Positions 23,224 to 33,494 are shown, numbered from the stretch's first letter. The stretch: 64,000 nucleotides of DNA from Yponomeuta sedellus (GCA_934045075.1 OW203723.1:21541615-21605614), one strand, 5' to 3'. Numbers and translations are program-made. The notes: generated by a model not told the origin, from the letters alone.

Positions 23224-23372
23224 ATTTATTTTAATGCACTAACCCGTGCTAAGGAACAAATTTAAAAACCTATTTAGAGGCTAAAAATTTCACCCATGCC
23301 GGGATTCGAACCCGCAACCTCTGGCTATTTTTAAATTTGTTCCTTAGCACGGGTTAGTGCATTAAAATAAAT
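23224..23372. repeat. Perfect 45-bp inverted repeat around a truncated family C piece
   Basis: The arms 23224-23268 and 23328-23372 are exact complements (outer end ATTTATTTTAATGCACTAAC). The 59-nt loop contains the start of family C, including a tRNA-like T arm, cut off at CTCTGGCTA. It lies directly behind copy 2. Confidence 0.9.
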
Positions 23373-23811
23373 AATATAAAGAATTTATGTTCGGTTTGTT
23401 TAATAATGTAAATGTACAGTGTTAGCCGCTATAAACGTAAACACCGATAAAGAATGTCGATTTAAAAGTTTTGACTAACATTAAACGTAACTTTTGAAAT
23501 TTTGCATTATTTTAAACTTAAACCTATTCCAACAAAATACTATTTTTCTATATTTAGGTATAGCAATATTTACAATACATGAAAACGCCCAATTGACCAT
23601 GGCAATTAAAATCGGTATCAACAAAGTTTGGCCACAATGGAATAATAGCTTAATTTAAAGTACTGGCTTAGAACTTTATAGTACATTTGTTAGTATTAAT
23701 GTAATTCTCCGGACGAATGTACTTAATTAGGTGACAAATAGGTACTGTCGATCGAATATTTTAGGTCTTATCCTATGACATAACGTGACACGACACTGTC
23801 ATTCACACACG
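23373..23811. other. No feature recognised
   Basis: AT-rich intron. Confidence 0.45.
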
Positions 23812-23992
23812 TTATTTGCAACTCCACTAAACCTTTAATTTCTTTTTGTCTTAGTAAACTGGCAGTAAGACCAGCCACTAGTCTTCCATTCCACCACCAC
23901 TCCGGACTAGGCCCCCGTGGTGGAGTATGGCCTATACCTTCATCAGAGAAGAGACCCGTGCCCCTCGGTGGGGACATAATGGGTTGATGATG
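23812..23992 (+). repeat. SINE-B-type 3' tail, diverged, with GATGAT end
   Basis: It carries AACTGGCAGTAAGACCAGCC, CCCCCGTGGTGGAGTATGGC and GACCCGTGCCCC, and ends GGGTTGATGATGATG. It lacks the 5S-like head. Such headless copies may be 3' ends of the LINE that supplies the SINE-B tail. Confidence 0.7.
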
Positions 23993-24506
23993 ATGAAACT
24001 GGCGGTAGGAGGCGCTGAGGTAGCACATTCGTCGACCACACCATCACTAGTTCAACCTTCAATGAAATATCGCAAAAAAAGTCGAGACTCACTGTAATGT
24101 AGATGCATTACATATTGCTAGGTACAGGGCGGGCCAATAGGTGCAGTGCCGGTCGTTGCCCCCCAAAGCCGAATCTGCGACTTTCTAATGAGAATAAACT
24201 TCGCCGTCTGCCAAAACCGTCTTGCCTGTCTGGTTGCAACTGACGTCTTACATAATTGCATTACGAATCAATCATTAGCTTTGAACAATATAAAGTTACA
24301 TGAAAGTACCCCAACGAGTCAATGAACCGAGATTTATAACTAACAAAGTTCAATGGCCCTTGAGAGTTTTATTTGAAAAAGTCACCACGCGAAGCTAACA
24401 AACCTGTAGTTAGTTACTTAAATAACTGGTTTTGCCAATTTGCAAGAGAAGGCATCCTTGGCCTTCGTTATATTTAATAAAACAATCTCAAAAAGTGTTC
24501 AGCCCC

Positions 24507-24580
24507 TATATTACGCGCACCAAATCCTGAGCGCTTTCAATCGTCTAACTGTGAAATTAGTATGGAATTTGACAGTCCAT
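24507..24580. repeat. Dispersed MITE-like repeat (also at 54.5 and 58.3 kb)
   Basis: GCGCACCAAATCCTGA, CAATCGTCTAACTG and GTATGGAATTTGACAG recur, diverged or inverted, at 54480-54575 and 58303-58405. Confidence 0.55.
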
Positions 24581-24582
24581 CA

Positions 24583-24645
24583 TCATTTACCCATTATGTC
24601 CCCACCGAAGGGGACGGGTCTCTTCCCTGAGGAAGCTATAGGCCA
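24583..24645 (-). repeat. SINE-B-type tail fragment
   Basis: The complement of the GTGGGGACATAATGGG tail plus TATGGCCTATAGCTTCC; only the 3' end is present. Confidence 0.65.
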
Positions 24646-24714
24646 TACTCGAACACTAAAGCCCATAAAATTTTTGAATAGTAAAACATTCGAATATTCG
24701 GAGTCCAAGAACTG

Positions 24715-24850
24715 CTAGGGGAGCACAATGTCACAATAAAGTTTTATCCCACTATCGGCTAGCGCCATCTTGCTTTATTTCACCGCATAAAGCGAGATGC
24801 CGCTACCCGATAGTAGGATACAACTTTTATCTTGACCTTGTACTCTCCTA
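24715..24850. mobile_element. Foldback MITE
   Basis: The two halves are long imperfect inverted repeats: CTAGGGGAGCACAATGTC... ACTATCGGCTAGCGCCATC on the left, its complement GATGCCGCTACCCGATAGT ... TACTCTCCTAG on the right. Almost the whole element can form one hairpin. There is no ORF. Confidence 0.75.
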
Positions 24851-25299
24851 GCTGGACACGACAACAATTAATTACCTAAATAAATGGACTATACATATTT
24901 AAATAAATCATAAACATGTCAAATCAAATCAATCAATCAAAACATTTATTTGTCATAAACATAGGTAATCCAATGACGTTACATCAAACAGACCACTTTT
25001 TCCGCGATCATCAAATTCGTATTGCTTGGTCATCCCACTCACGTTATCCCATTATAGTTCCACATTGATCCAATTCCAGCCACCCACCCGACTACGATTT
25101 TGCAATAAAAATTATGATTTTTGGTATGGTCCGACAAAAAGATTGCTTGACAAAAATTTTGTTACCTCATTATCCAAACATAAAAACTGATGTCTACTGG
25201 GTGTTTATACAATAGAAGCATTTATTAATAATAGGAGTAAAAAAGAGCTTCACAAATGAACATAAAATGCGAACTGCAAACGCTTAAAAGCTTAGATTA
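24851..25299. other. No feature recognised
   Basis: AT-rich. AATCAATCAATCAAAACATTT near 24930 resembles common lepidopteran repeat ends but has no second copy here. Confidence 0.4.
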
Positions 25300-25420
25300 C
25301 CAAAATGAAATGAAAAGGTTTTATTCAAAGTAGCGCAGATACTGCGGCTTAATGAACGTTACAAGTCAAACTAGGTGTCTATTTCAAAATCTGGATTATT
25401 TTGGAGAAAAAATGGAAAAA
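25300..25420 (+). repeat. Dispersed repeat, inverted partner at 62.0 kb
   Basis: GAAAAGGTTTTATTCAAAGT, GCGGCTTAATGAACGTTAC and TATTTCAAAATCTGGAT match, on the opposite strand, the segment at 62035-62145. It is probably a short non-LTR or SINE tail. Confidence 0.65.
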
Positions 25421-25496
25421 ATGCTTTGAAATTTAGTCTTTTTTAATAGTCATCTTGGCATTATTTTTTTACAATACCAAAACACGAGGATATATA

Positions 25497-25832
25497 ATTA
25501 ACTTTAAAAAAAAAACCGACTTCAAATGCGTGAACACAAAATAAACTAAAAATTAAAAATAATTCCTTATATCTATTACCTAATACTATAATTTTCCTAA
25601 ACTATGTCAAAGTCATTAAAGTTAAACCAGCTAAATATCTTACAATAGTTATACTTATATACCTATTGTTTTTTGGAGTCGGTGCCAGTCGTATTAGGAA
25701 TTATTTTTAGTTTTTTTTTGTGTTCACGCATTTGAAGTCGGTTTTATTTTTTTTTAAAGTTAATTATTTTATTAGTTTTTTTTGTGTTCACGCATTTGAA
25801 GTCGGTTTTATTTTTTTTTTAAAGTTAATTAT
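25497..25832. mobile_element. Inverted-repeat element with a tandemly repeated right arm
   Basis: Left arm 25497-25568 (AATTAACTTT, ACCGACTTCAAATGCG, GTGAACAC) and right arm about 25697-25764 are complementary. The right arm is then repeated once more at 25765-25832 (GTGTTCACGCATTTGAAG-TCGG). The sequence 25835-26000 that follows (GGAGTTATCGCG ... TTTTTTGAAGTCGGTTG) is another dispersed lepidopteran-type repeat with the same GAAGTCGG word. Confidence 0.7.
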
Positions 25833-26023
25833 TTTATTATTATAAATTTAAATGGGACCACCCTTGAGGTATTACCTATACGCCGAAAAAAGATTTGTTC
25901 AAATCGGTTCATAATTGGCGGAGTTATCGCGTAACAAACATAGAAAAACATACGGGTCGAATTGAGCACCTCCTCCTTTTTTGAAGTCGGTTGAAAATAC
26001 ATACGCACTTTTCGTAAATTTAC

Positions 26024-26222
26024 GACCTCTGTGGCGTAGCGGTAGCGCGTCTGCCTACCATGCAAGAGGTCCCGGGTTCGAATCCCGGCTGGGAACAAAA
26101 AAAAGCCAAGATCTTGGATGTTTACATGTTTGTGATGTCGTTGTTTCTGGTTCCCACGACACAGGGTATCCTAGTGTGGGGCCAGAAGCAATGTATGTCC
26201 TTGTATGTAAATGTTATGTTAA
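26024..26222 (+). repeat. SINE-A copy, complete head and body
   Basis: The head GACCTCTGTGGCGTAGCGG has an A-box-like TGGCGTAGCGG and a B-box-like GGGTTCGAATCCC about 35 bp further on. The body follows (TCTTGGATGTTTACATG, GTGTGGGGCCAGAAGCAATG). This is the best-preserved SINE-A of the window. Confidence 0.85.
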
Positions 26223-26269
26223 TTATGTAGAAAACGTTAACCAACATTGAAAAATAAAAAATCCTAACC

Positions 26270-26340
26270 AAACAGACCCGTACTCTCTCTGAGAAAAGGT
26301 CTGTGCCTTGCAATGGGACGTTTACAGGCGGCATAAGAAA
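26270..26340 (+). repeat. SINE-E tail fragment
   Basis: Sense-orientation tail: GTACTCTCTCTGAGAAAAGG, GTGCCTTGCAATGGGACG and TTTACAGGCGGC. Minus-strand versions are at 1256 and 31925. Confidence 0.6.
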
Positions 26341-26379
26341 CCAAACAAATCACTCCGAGGCACATCCGACCCGATATCT

Positions 26380-26735
26380 ACCCTTGTATGTCCCCACTGC
26401 TGGGGCACGGGTCTCTTCCTGCATCGCAGTAAGGTTAGACCATACTCCACCACGGGGGCCAAGTCCAGGTTGGTGGAGGATTGTAACACAGTGGCGGTTC
26501 TTACTGTCAGAAGTTATCAAGTCGCCCATAAGGCCTCCGACATGGCTTAACGACTGCCACTTGACAGCCGGCACCAACGGCTTAGCGTGCCTATGCGAAG
26601 CACGGAAGTGCTCTGAAAAATGCCACTAGCGGTATTCAGGGGACGGTCAACCATCCTGCAACTGACCGCGTCTGTTGTTGCTTAACTCGAATGATTGATT
26701 CCAATCACTCGGTTTGACTGGGCCACGAGCGCTAC
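26380..26735 (-). repeat. SINE-B copy, near full length
   Basis: On the minus strand it runs from GCGCTCGTGGCCCAGTC near 26735 through the 5S-like head (26655-26690) to the CCCCAGCAGTGGGGACATAC tail at 26380. The open frames at 26303-26629, 26308-26550 and 26350-26577 are by-products. Confidence 0.85.
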
Positions 26736-27293
26736 ATCCAACCCAAAATTCCGTATAACAACGGCTATGTTGCCGCGCTGCACAGCAAGATTGTTTGTCA
26801 GACCGTTCTTATCAGCGTGTTTACCTAACTTGTAATTAGATGAATCAATAAGGTTAGCCTTCCGACTTCTGATCTTGGCAGTCGCGACCTTGTCGCCAGG
26901 TTACCGTGTCGATCTGCCAGCGCAGGAATGCACTGCATACAAATGGCCGGTTTCACATTGAACGCCAACTGCACGACATCGTTGGACTTTAATCCATGCA
27001 ACGTTTGCAGAACGGTGAATTTGAAAGGGAGCGTCCAACGTATTTTTTTTTTTTTTGGGCAGCGTAAAATTGCGACGAATTCTCCTACATAGGTAATCAT
27101 ATTTATCGCGGTTATGCGAACGCCACAAAGTGGCACAGTAGTGCCTCAATTGTTTGACCGCTACCGGCCAGCCAGCCAAATAATCTCATGTGAGATTAGG
27201 GGAGGGCTGAGTGGGTCGAGCCAAATTTCACGATATCTCACTAAAGGGGGATCGGTTTTCGAAAAATAGCCTTACGCGATTGTATCATGTATC
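26736..27293. other. No gene recognised
   Basis: Moderately GC-rich around 26740-27180, with overlapping minus-strand frames that show no domain. GCGCTGCACAGCAAG near 26776 resembles CGCTGCACTGCAAG near 60310, so a shared old repeat is possible. Confidence 0.35.
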
Positions 27294-27442
27294 ATCAACC
27301 CGTTACGTCCCCACCGAGGGGCACGGGTCTCTTCCCTGAGGAACGTATAGGCCATACTCCACCACGGGGGCCAAGTCCGGATTGGTGGAGGCTTGCAAGA
27401 CTAGTGGCTTATCTTACTGTCAGAAGTTTTCGAGCCGCTCTA
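27294..27442 (-). repeat. SINE-B-type 3' tail
   Basis: The minus strand carries CTGACAGTAAGATAAGCC, CCCCCGTGGTGGAGTATGGC and GTGGGGACGTAACGGGTTG, ending in GATGATAC. No 5S-like head. Confidence 0.7.
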
Positions 27443-28097
27443 AGCCGTCTGACTAAAAGAGGCTAAAACATATAAATTGGTGACATCGTTCTCAAGCCCT
27501 CGTGATTCAATTAATTTCATTGAATAGTTCAGTGAACTCATACAATTATGTTCTCGCGGAACTAGAGACGGCAAGGGCAGACGAGCTTTCACCGCCTCGT
27601 CTCGTGTGCCGCCAAACGCTCCAACGAATTACCAACTCCACCCCGATTATTTTAAGGTATCTTTTCGATTGTCTTCCATTTTCCATTACTTTCTGCGGTC
27701 GTGGTGTGGTGGTGTTATTGGTTCGCCGTATTGGTAGCGCGTATTTGCACTGTATTGCTTTAGTGATAGATAACATTTGTGCTCGACATACGTCTAGACT
27801 ACTCCTAGACGAGTGACCGTTTGGGCCGGCTGAAAGACTGCAGGCTAAAATACAAGGCGACTGCCGCAACTACTGTATATTTTAAAGCATAGTAATAAAT
27901 GAAATTTGCATACTAAACGTATCACTTCTACACGAATAAATTCTGTGTAGAAAATGTTACAAGAAAATTAAAACACGCAGTATTATATTACGTTGTCCCT
28001 GAAAGATTAGTCTTTCTTGACCTTTCCACAAGGCTATTTAGAGGCAACGCAACGCATATTGAGCATTTACAAGAAGTTAGGGATTCGATTTATTTTA
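27443..28097. other. No gene recognised
   Basis: Overlapping frames of just over 100 codons on both strands (27502-27816 plus, 27546-27869 minus) have no recognisable domain. Their mutual overlap argues that at least one, and probably both, are chance. Confidence 0.4.
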
Positions 28098-28200
28098 TTT
28101 ATAGATAAAATATTGTTTATTTTACACAAAAATTACAGTCATATGGTAGTACAATTGGCGGCCTTATAACTAAAAGCAATTTATTCCAGGCAACCATAGA
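28098..28200 (-). repeat. Family G non-LTR 3' tail, minus strand
   Basis: The complement of GGTTGCCTGGAATAAATTGC ... ATAAGGCCGCCAATTGTAC. It is the only antisense member; five others, at 36.6, 40.7, 50.8, 55.7 and 59.1 kb, are on the plus strand. Confidence 0.75.
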
Positions 28201-29367
28201 CCGAGACAAGAAAGAAATTAGAGCCGGGTAGACGGTGATGTCTGTTTGTCACAAAATACAGAATTTACTGTAAAAAACTTTACCGGCTAAGTGCTTGTCG
28301 GGTCACGGCCATTGTAGGGTTCCGTAGAAAGAAGGATTTTTACTTGCTTTACAGAGCTAACAACTTTATCAAAGTAATTTTCAATGAATTTTGTACTAAG
28401 ATAAAGAGATAGAATATTCATTCTTGTACACAGAAATTACAAAGTTTTCCTCATTTAAGTTGGTCGCCTATTACTCATTAACTTGTAAGATCTACTAGCC
28501 GTGATAGTTTCCTTAAGTTTTTAATATGTGTCTATGTGCCCTGCTAACCTGATTTTTTTCACGTTCCTACAATTAATTAACCGTATATCTTGTGTAGCCG
28601 GAGAATAAACGCTCTACTCTAAAAAAACAGTCGTTTCAACATTTTAAAACGATTAATCCAACGATATGGTGTAGGTTACAATAAAAATGCATCCCTATTA
28701 TGGGTAAAAAATATGTATATCAATTCAATTCATCTTTATTTTATTTGAACGTTATATGCTAAACATCAGCTTTCTAATACTCTTATCGAGCTTATCGTCT
28801 CTGTGCTGAGGCGCTTTCAGGGACAGGCCGACGGACGGAAGCGAAACTATGAGGGTTCTTTGACTACGGAACACTAAAAACAGGATTGTCTTAAATTTTT
28901 TTGTATGTAGTAAGTAACAATTTATTTTTATATGTACAATTGTACAGGTAGGTAAATTCTTACTTCATCCTATGGCGTAATAAACATTGTATACCGAGTA
29001 GATCCGTAGATAATTATACTTTAGTGATAACTCTCCTGACAACCTTAATACTTTTCGTTCGACGCGCGAGATCAACAGCTCATTCTTTTACACCGGTCTG
29101 CGAAATTTTATGAGGAAATAATAATTTCCTCAACAATTCAGGACAGGACAGTCGTGATTAATTTTAATATTGCAATGCTAATTTTAAGTATACAATTATA
29201 TAAGATACCTATAATTTGAAAAATTAAATTTATATAACATAACGGGTTATAAAATTTTCTAGGAGAAGACACCGCACGAAAGCTGCGCCAATTTATACTT
29301 ACCTGCATCGATCGATATGAACCCATGTATGTCCCCACTTACGTGCATAAAACTCAACAACTCAACT
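28201..29367. other. No feature recognised
   Basis: AT-rich intron, no ORF or shared repeat of note. Confidence 0.45.
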
Positions 29368-29897
29368 CTGCAAGCCGCATCCAAACGGCCTTTTTAGAAA
29401 TCCATGAGGGAGGGGGCTATGCCCACTTCGGACTTCTTGTGGCTGAATAAAGATGATTAGGAAAACTCAAAAAATATCTAGACATCACACCTGTAAAGTT
29501 ACAACTAGACCATGGCCGTTCGCATGAAATAATAAAATAACGTGTCACTCTTACTGCTAAATCATAAACATAACATAATATCACGCCTGTATCCTAGAGG
29601 GGTAGGCAGAGACCAGGGACTGCCACTTGCCACTGCAAGCCGCATCCAAACGGCCTTTTTAGAAATCCATGAGGGAGGGGGCTATGCCCACTTCGGACTT
29701 CTTGTGGCTGAATAAAGATGATTAGGAAAACTCAAAAAATATCTAGACATCACACCTGTAAAGTTACAACTAGACCATGGCCGTTCGCATGAAATAATAA
29801 AATAACGTGTCACTCTTACTGCTAAATCATAAACATAACATAATATCACGCCTGTATCCTAGAGGGGTAGGCAGAGACCAGGGACTGCCACTTGCCA
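29368..29897 (+). repeat. Exact tandem duplication, 265-bp unit, two copies
   Basis: Copy 1 (29368-29632) and copy 2 (29633-29897) look identical base for base. Each unit joins a non-LTR 3' end (AAATCCATGAGGGAGG, TTGTGGCTGAATAAAGATG) to the complement of the fragment seen at 33530-33600 (GGGACTGCCACTTGCCAC). Zero divergence means either a very recent event or an assembly artefact. Confidence 0.95.
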
Positions 29898-29984
29898 CGA
29901 TCCTGACACATCACCTTCGATTCAATAACGTTCATAAGTCGTTGCACGCTCATTGCTGAATCCTTTTGTATATTAAAAAAAGGT

Positions 29985-30115
29985 GTTTTTTGGAGCGTTA
30001 AACGTTCCACTGCAGGGCACATTACCACCCGTGCCCACCGCGGATTGGCAATTTCAAGCGCTGAGGTATGTGAACATCTCTGTTCATCATGTTTCCTCCG
30101 GAAAACTCAAGAATA
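29985..30115 (-). repeat. SINE-E tail fragment
   Basis: AACGTTCCACTGCAGGGCAC, GCGGATTGGCAATTTCAAGC, GCTGAGGTATGTGAACATC and TGTTTCCTCC stand in the order seen in other minus-strand copies. Confidence 0.7.
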
Positions 30116-30602
30116 TTTAAAAAATATATATATTTTGTTGATAATAAAACAAGCCAGGCTTAAAATTCGTTATTTATCATTGGAATATTTTTAAATCGCA
30201 GTACGCATGAGTTTGAACCGCCTCAAACTCTGGAATTGATCACTATGCCACGCCATAAAACCGTATTTGCCAAAACCTAAAATAAATTCACATGCTCCTG
30301 CATATACGTGCCCTAAATACAACTCCCTAGCTGTGAAGGAAAACCCAATGAGGTAACCCACGGGTTAGTTACTCCACTCGTATTAAACTGGTCTTTCCTG
30401 TGAATCAAGCTGATTAAGATGTAAGGATTACAGGTGCTGCTAGGCAAGTCAGGTAATTACTCTATCTGAACTCGTAATTATCTAATTTTGTTCCTGATAA
30501 ACCGAAAGCTATATTGAGTGTGTGACAGTTTCTTTTTTTTCTATGTTTGTGATGACATTGCCTGGTTACCATAGCACAGGGTATCCCAATTTGGGACCAG
30601 GC
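30116..30602. other. Mostly unclassified; weak SINE-D-like stretch
   Basis: Around 30335-30460, GTGAAGGAAAACCCAATGAGG, CTGGTCTTTCCTGTGAATC and ACAGGTGCTG look like a decayed SINE-D tail. At 30541-30603 a decayed SINE-A body piece (TGTTTGTGATGACATTGCC ... GGGTATCCCAATTTGGGACC) is also visible. Confidence 0.45.
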
Positions 30603-30613
30603 AAGTGATTGTG

Positions 30614-30966
30614 AAGGGCTCGTGGCCTAGGCGAACCGAGTGATTGAAATCAATCACTTGGTTAAGCAACAACAGGCGCGGTCAGGTATAGGATGGGTGA
30701 GCGTCCCGTGACTACCGCTAGTGGCATTTTTCCGAGCGCTTCCGTGCTTCGCAAGGCACGTTAAGCCGTTGGTGCCGGCTGTCATATAATGGCAGTCATT
30801 AAGCCATGTCAGAGGCCTTATGGGCGGCTTGATAACTTCTGACAGTAATGCCCGCCACTGTCTTACAATCCTCCACCAACCGGACTTGGCCCCCGTGGAG
30901 GAGTATGGCCTAACCTTCCTGCGATGCAGGAAGCCCAGCAGTGGGGACATTCAAGGGTTGATAACG
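30614..30966 (+). repeat. SINE-B copy with 11-bp target duplication
   Basis: AAGTGATTGTG occurs immediately before (30603-30613) and after (30967-30977) the element, defining it as 30614-30966. It has the 5S-like head at 30661-30705 (GTTAAGCAACAACAGGCGCG ... GGATGGGTGAGCG) and ends GGGTTGATAACG. Part of the GAGACCCGTGCC segment is deleted. The target duplication shows insertion by retroposition. Confidence 0.9.
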
Positions 30967-31169
30967 AAGTGATTGTGTTGTGTGGAAGTTATTTTTTTTT
31001 TACGTTAAGTTTTCTCTCGTAACAGAGGTAGGTACAATTTGGCATGGGTCACCCCCAAGTGCATTAATTACTAATACTTCAGAGCTCGTTGCCTTTGCCA
31101 AAAAACTTTCGAACGATACAAGTGTTTTGTATAGGTTAAGAAATATCTGTGTAATTTCCTTTTTTATCG

Positions 31170-31480
31170 CACTAATGTTAAAATGGCGAAAGTTTGTGAG
31201 TGTGTATGTTTGTTACTTTTTCACGACTAAACTGCTGGCATAATATATTATAACAGACTGGCATAACAGATACCCTGGATTAACACATAAGCTACGTGGT
31301 TATATTCTTTTTGGTGCACTAACCCGTGCTGAGGACAGTTTTAAAAACAGAGAATATTGTAAAGAGATTTTTAGCATCTAAATAGGTTTTTAACATAGGC
31401 TACGTTTTATTGTGGGAAAATATCCTATTTACAATGGGGAAAATCGATAAACCGGGGCACAAGTAGTGTACAATAAATTG
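31170..31480 (+). repeat. Family H repeat interrupted by a family C piece
   Basis: GGCGAAAGTTTGTGAGTGTG ... ATAGGCTACGTTTTATTGTG ... AAATCGATAAACCGGGGC follows the same order as 56838-57040. A 97-bp family C piece (31297-31392) sits inside it between ACATARGCTACG duplicates (31285-31296 and 31393-31404). Confidence 0.75.
31297..31392. repeat. Family C piece without tRNA-like cassette, 12-bp target duplication
   Basis: It contains GTGCACTAACCCGTGCTGAGG, CAGAGAATATTGTAAAGAG and GCATCTAAATAGGTTTTT. Compared with 59925-60172, the whole segment that carries the tRNA-like cassette is missing. The flanking 12-bp words differ at one base. Confidence 0.75.
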
Positions 31481-31924
31481 TTACCTTTCTATCTATATAT
31501 CTATAGTAGTGGCTTTATGAAAATGTCTGTCGGTTGATCGGTGAATGTCTAGAGCTTTAAGGCTAGTGTGCAGAGTGTACGGTATGACTTCTGTAAATGA
31601 AAGGATTATTGGAATCGTTTTCATTGTTGCATTTTGAGGTTTAACTTCTATGGCACGATCAGTGTATTTTGTGATTTTGTAGATGTGTCGATGTAAAGTT
31701 ATGTGTATTTGGTAGATAGTATTGTTTCTTTCTTTCTTATGTATTCTTAAGTTTGTATTAAAAATGCAAGTTCGGTAAACTACTCGGACGTACGTGTTAC
31801 ATTGCATGCAAATGTTTCAACGTCCCTCCTGGCAAGACATCACATTCTAAAATTACGAGGCACTGATTCGGATCTTAATTTCTCCAGTTTTATTTCTAGA
31901 GTAGGTACCTAATAAATAACATAC
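31481..31924. other. No feature recognised
   Basis: A minus-strand frame of 104 codons at 31493-31807 has no recognisable domain and an AT-rich codon pattern. It is probably chance. Confidence 0.4.
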
Positions 31925-32178
31925 AAGAACATATTTGCTGCAGACCACAGGCCTTCTTTCAGAGAGAGTTTGGGCTTTGTTACCACGCGTGCCCACCGTG
32001 TATTGGCCATTTTAAGCATTGAAGTAGGTATTTGAACACCTCACATACTTAGGTTTCCTCGATATTATTACAAATGGATGTAACATAGAAAACAAAGTCA
32101 TCGGTACATGCCGGGATTCCAACCCAGTACCTCCCGATTGCGCAGCTAGTGTTCTACCGCTCCGCTACCGCCGCTAAC
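31925..32178 (-). repeat. SINE-E copy with tRNA-like head
   Basis: The minus strand starts with a tRNA-like head (32178 back to about 32105, T arm GGGTTGGAATCCCGG). The shared middle follows (CCGATGACTTTGTTTTCTATG). The E tail comes next (TATTTGCTTCAATGC..., AAGGCCTGTGGTCTGCAG). Confidence 0.75.
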
Positions 32179-32370
32179 CGCTCAGAAAATATTTGATCTT
32201 AACAAAATTTGTATAAAATATATATTACATCTTGAGACCGATTTTGTACGAGACCGGTTCACACTGCTATAATAATATTATAGCTAATTTATAAAAATAT
32301 GTACGACGAGCGATAAAGTATTAAGATGTAAATTTATTAAATTACATCCCATAGTCAAAAGCCGCCTTAA

Positions 32371-32793
32371 GGCTGGGCGCATGCTGAGACGCAGGCGACG
32401 CAGCACAGTTACTTACAGGGCAGGGCAGTTGAGGCAGACATAGCCCCTACCGCATGCTGCGACGCAACTATTCGCTTCATTAGTTGGTAATTCTCACCCA
32501 TAACTCATTCAATGCCTTTTTAATAGTCTGGATGATTTGTATGATCCAAACAAGGTTCATAGCGAACTAATTTAATTAAATATTGTCATTGCAACAAAAT
32601 TGTTAGTAAACACGCTTCGACGTGCACGCGTCGCGCAGAAATCTGTGCCGCCACTACAACGAGACGCAGAGCAGACACATGTCTGCGTCGTACGTGCCTG
32701 CGCTGCAGTGTACGTAGCTCAATGACTTTCTATGCTTTACAAAATCTGCGCTGTGCTGTGCTGCGTCGCCTGCGTCTCAACATGCGCCTCGCC
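32371..32793. mobile_element. Harbinger-like MITE, 423 bp
   Basis: Inverted ends of 38 bp (32371-32408, 32756-32793) match at 35 positions and contain GAGACGCAGGCGACGCAGC. TAA flanks both ends (32368-32370, 32794-32796). There is no coding sequence. Confidence 0.85.
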
Positions 32794-33069
32794 TAACAGT
32801 CGGTGTTCTGATTGTGACGAATAGATGATTTGATACACGTGGTTTGTGTGTGAAGACAAGTCTCTTCGTAGGCCCACTCGTATTCGCGGATTTCTATAAT
32901 TTATTGAAGCACCCTTAAATTTGCACTGTTTACTTCGGTTAACATGCTAACTCACCTGAAACCGCGAAGGCTGTCTGTTTACTACGACGCCAGCGGCTTT
33001 GTAAATTTATTAAGGATAGGATTCGTAACGAATGCATCCGACAGAGAACCAAAGTTATCGACATAGCTC

Positions 33070-33320
33070 ATATCAGAGAATTAGCGAGCTGAAGTGGCAG
33101 TGGGCTGGCCATATCTCGCGAAGAACTTACAACCGATGGAGTAAACGTGTTCTGAAGTGGAGACCGGGACTCGGCAAACGTAGTGTAGGACGCCCTCCGA
33201 CCAGGTAAAAGGACGATCTGCGAAAAACTGCCGGCAGGTGCTGGATGCGGCAAGCTGAAGACAGGGCGCTATGGCGCTCATTAGGGGAGGGCTATGTCCA
33301 GCAGTGGAATACATAATATA
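33070..33320 (+). pseudogene. RTE-like reverse transcriptase, C-terminal remnant
   Basis: One plus frame reads ISELKWQWAGHISRRTYNRW ... SVGRPPTR, a stop, then DDLRKTAGRCWMRQAEDRA and WRSLGEGYVQQW. This is the typical C-terminal end of RTE-class non-LTR proteins. The stop replaces the expected Trp of PPTRW. The element ends in TATAGCCTGAAGAAGAAGAAG. Confidence 0.8.
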
Positions 33321-33494
33321 GCCTGAAGAAGAAGAAGTAACGTCGAAATCGGAAAAAAACATTGACGAAACAAATATATATTGCGAATGTGACTGAAGGG
33401 CTGGTAAGGCACGTCCCAGGCGGATATACATCGACCAAAAAGGGGATATATTAGCAACGGAGAAGATAAAAAGTACCTGGAACCGCCGTGCGTG

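Noticed and set aside
27502..27869. Two overlapping frames just over 100 codons as genes
   Set aside because: They overlap on opposite strands, and neither has a recognisable domain.
21807..29897. CRISPR-like array
   Set aside because: The tandem repeats here lack regular spacers and the genome is eukaryotic.
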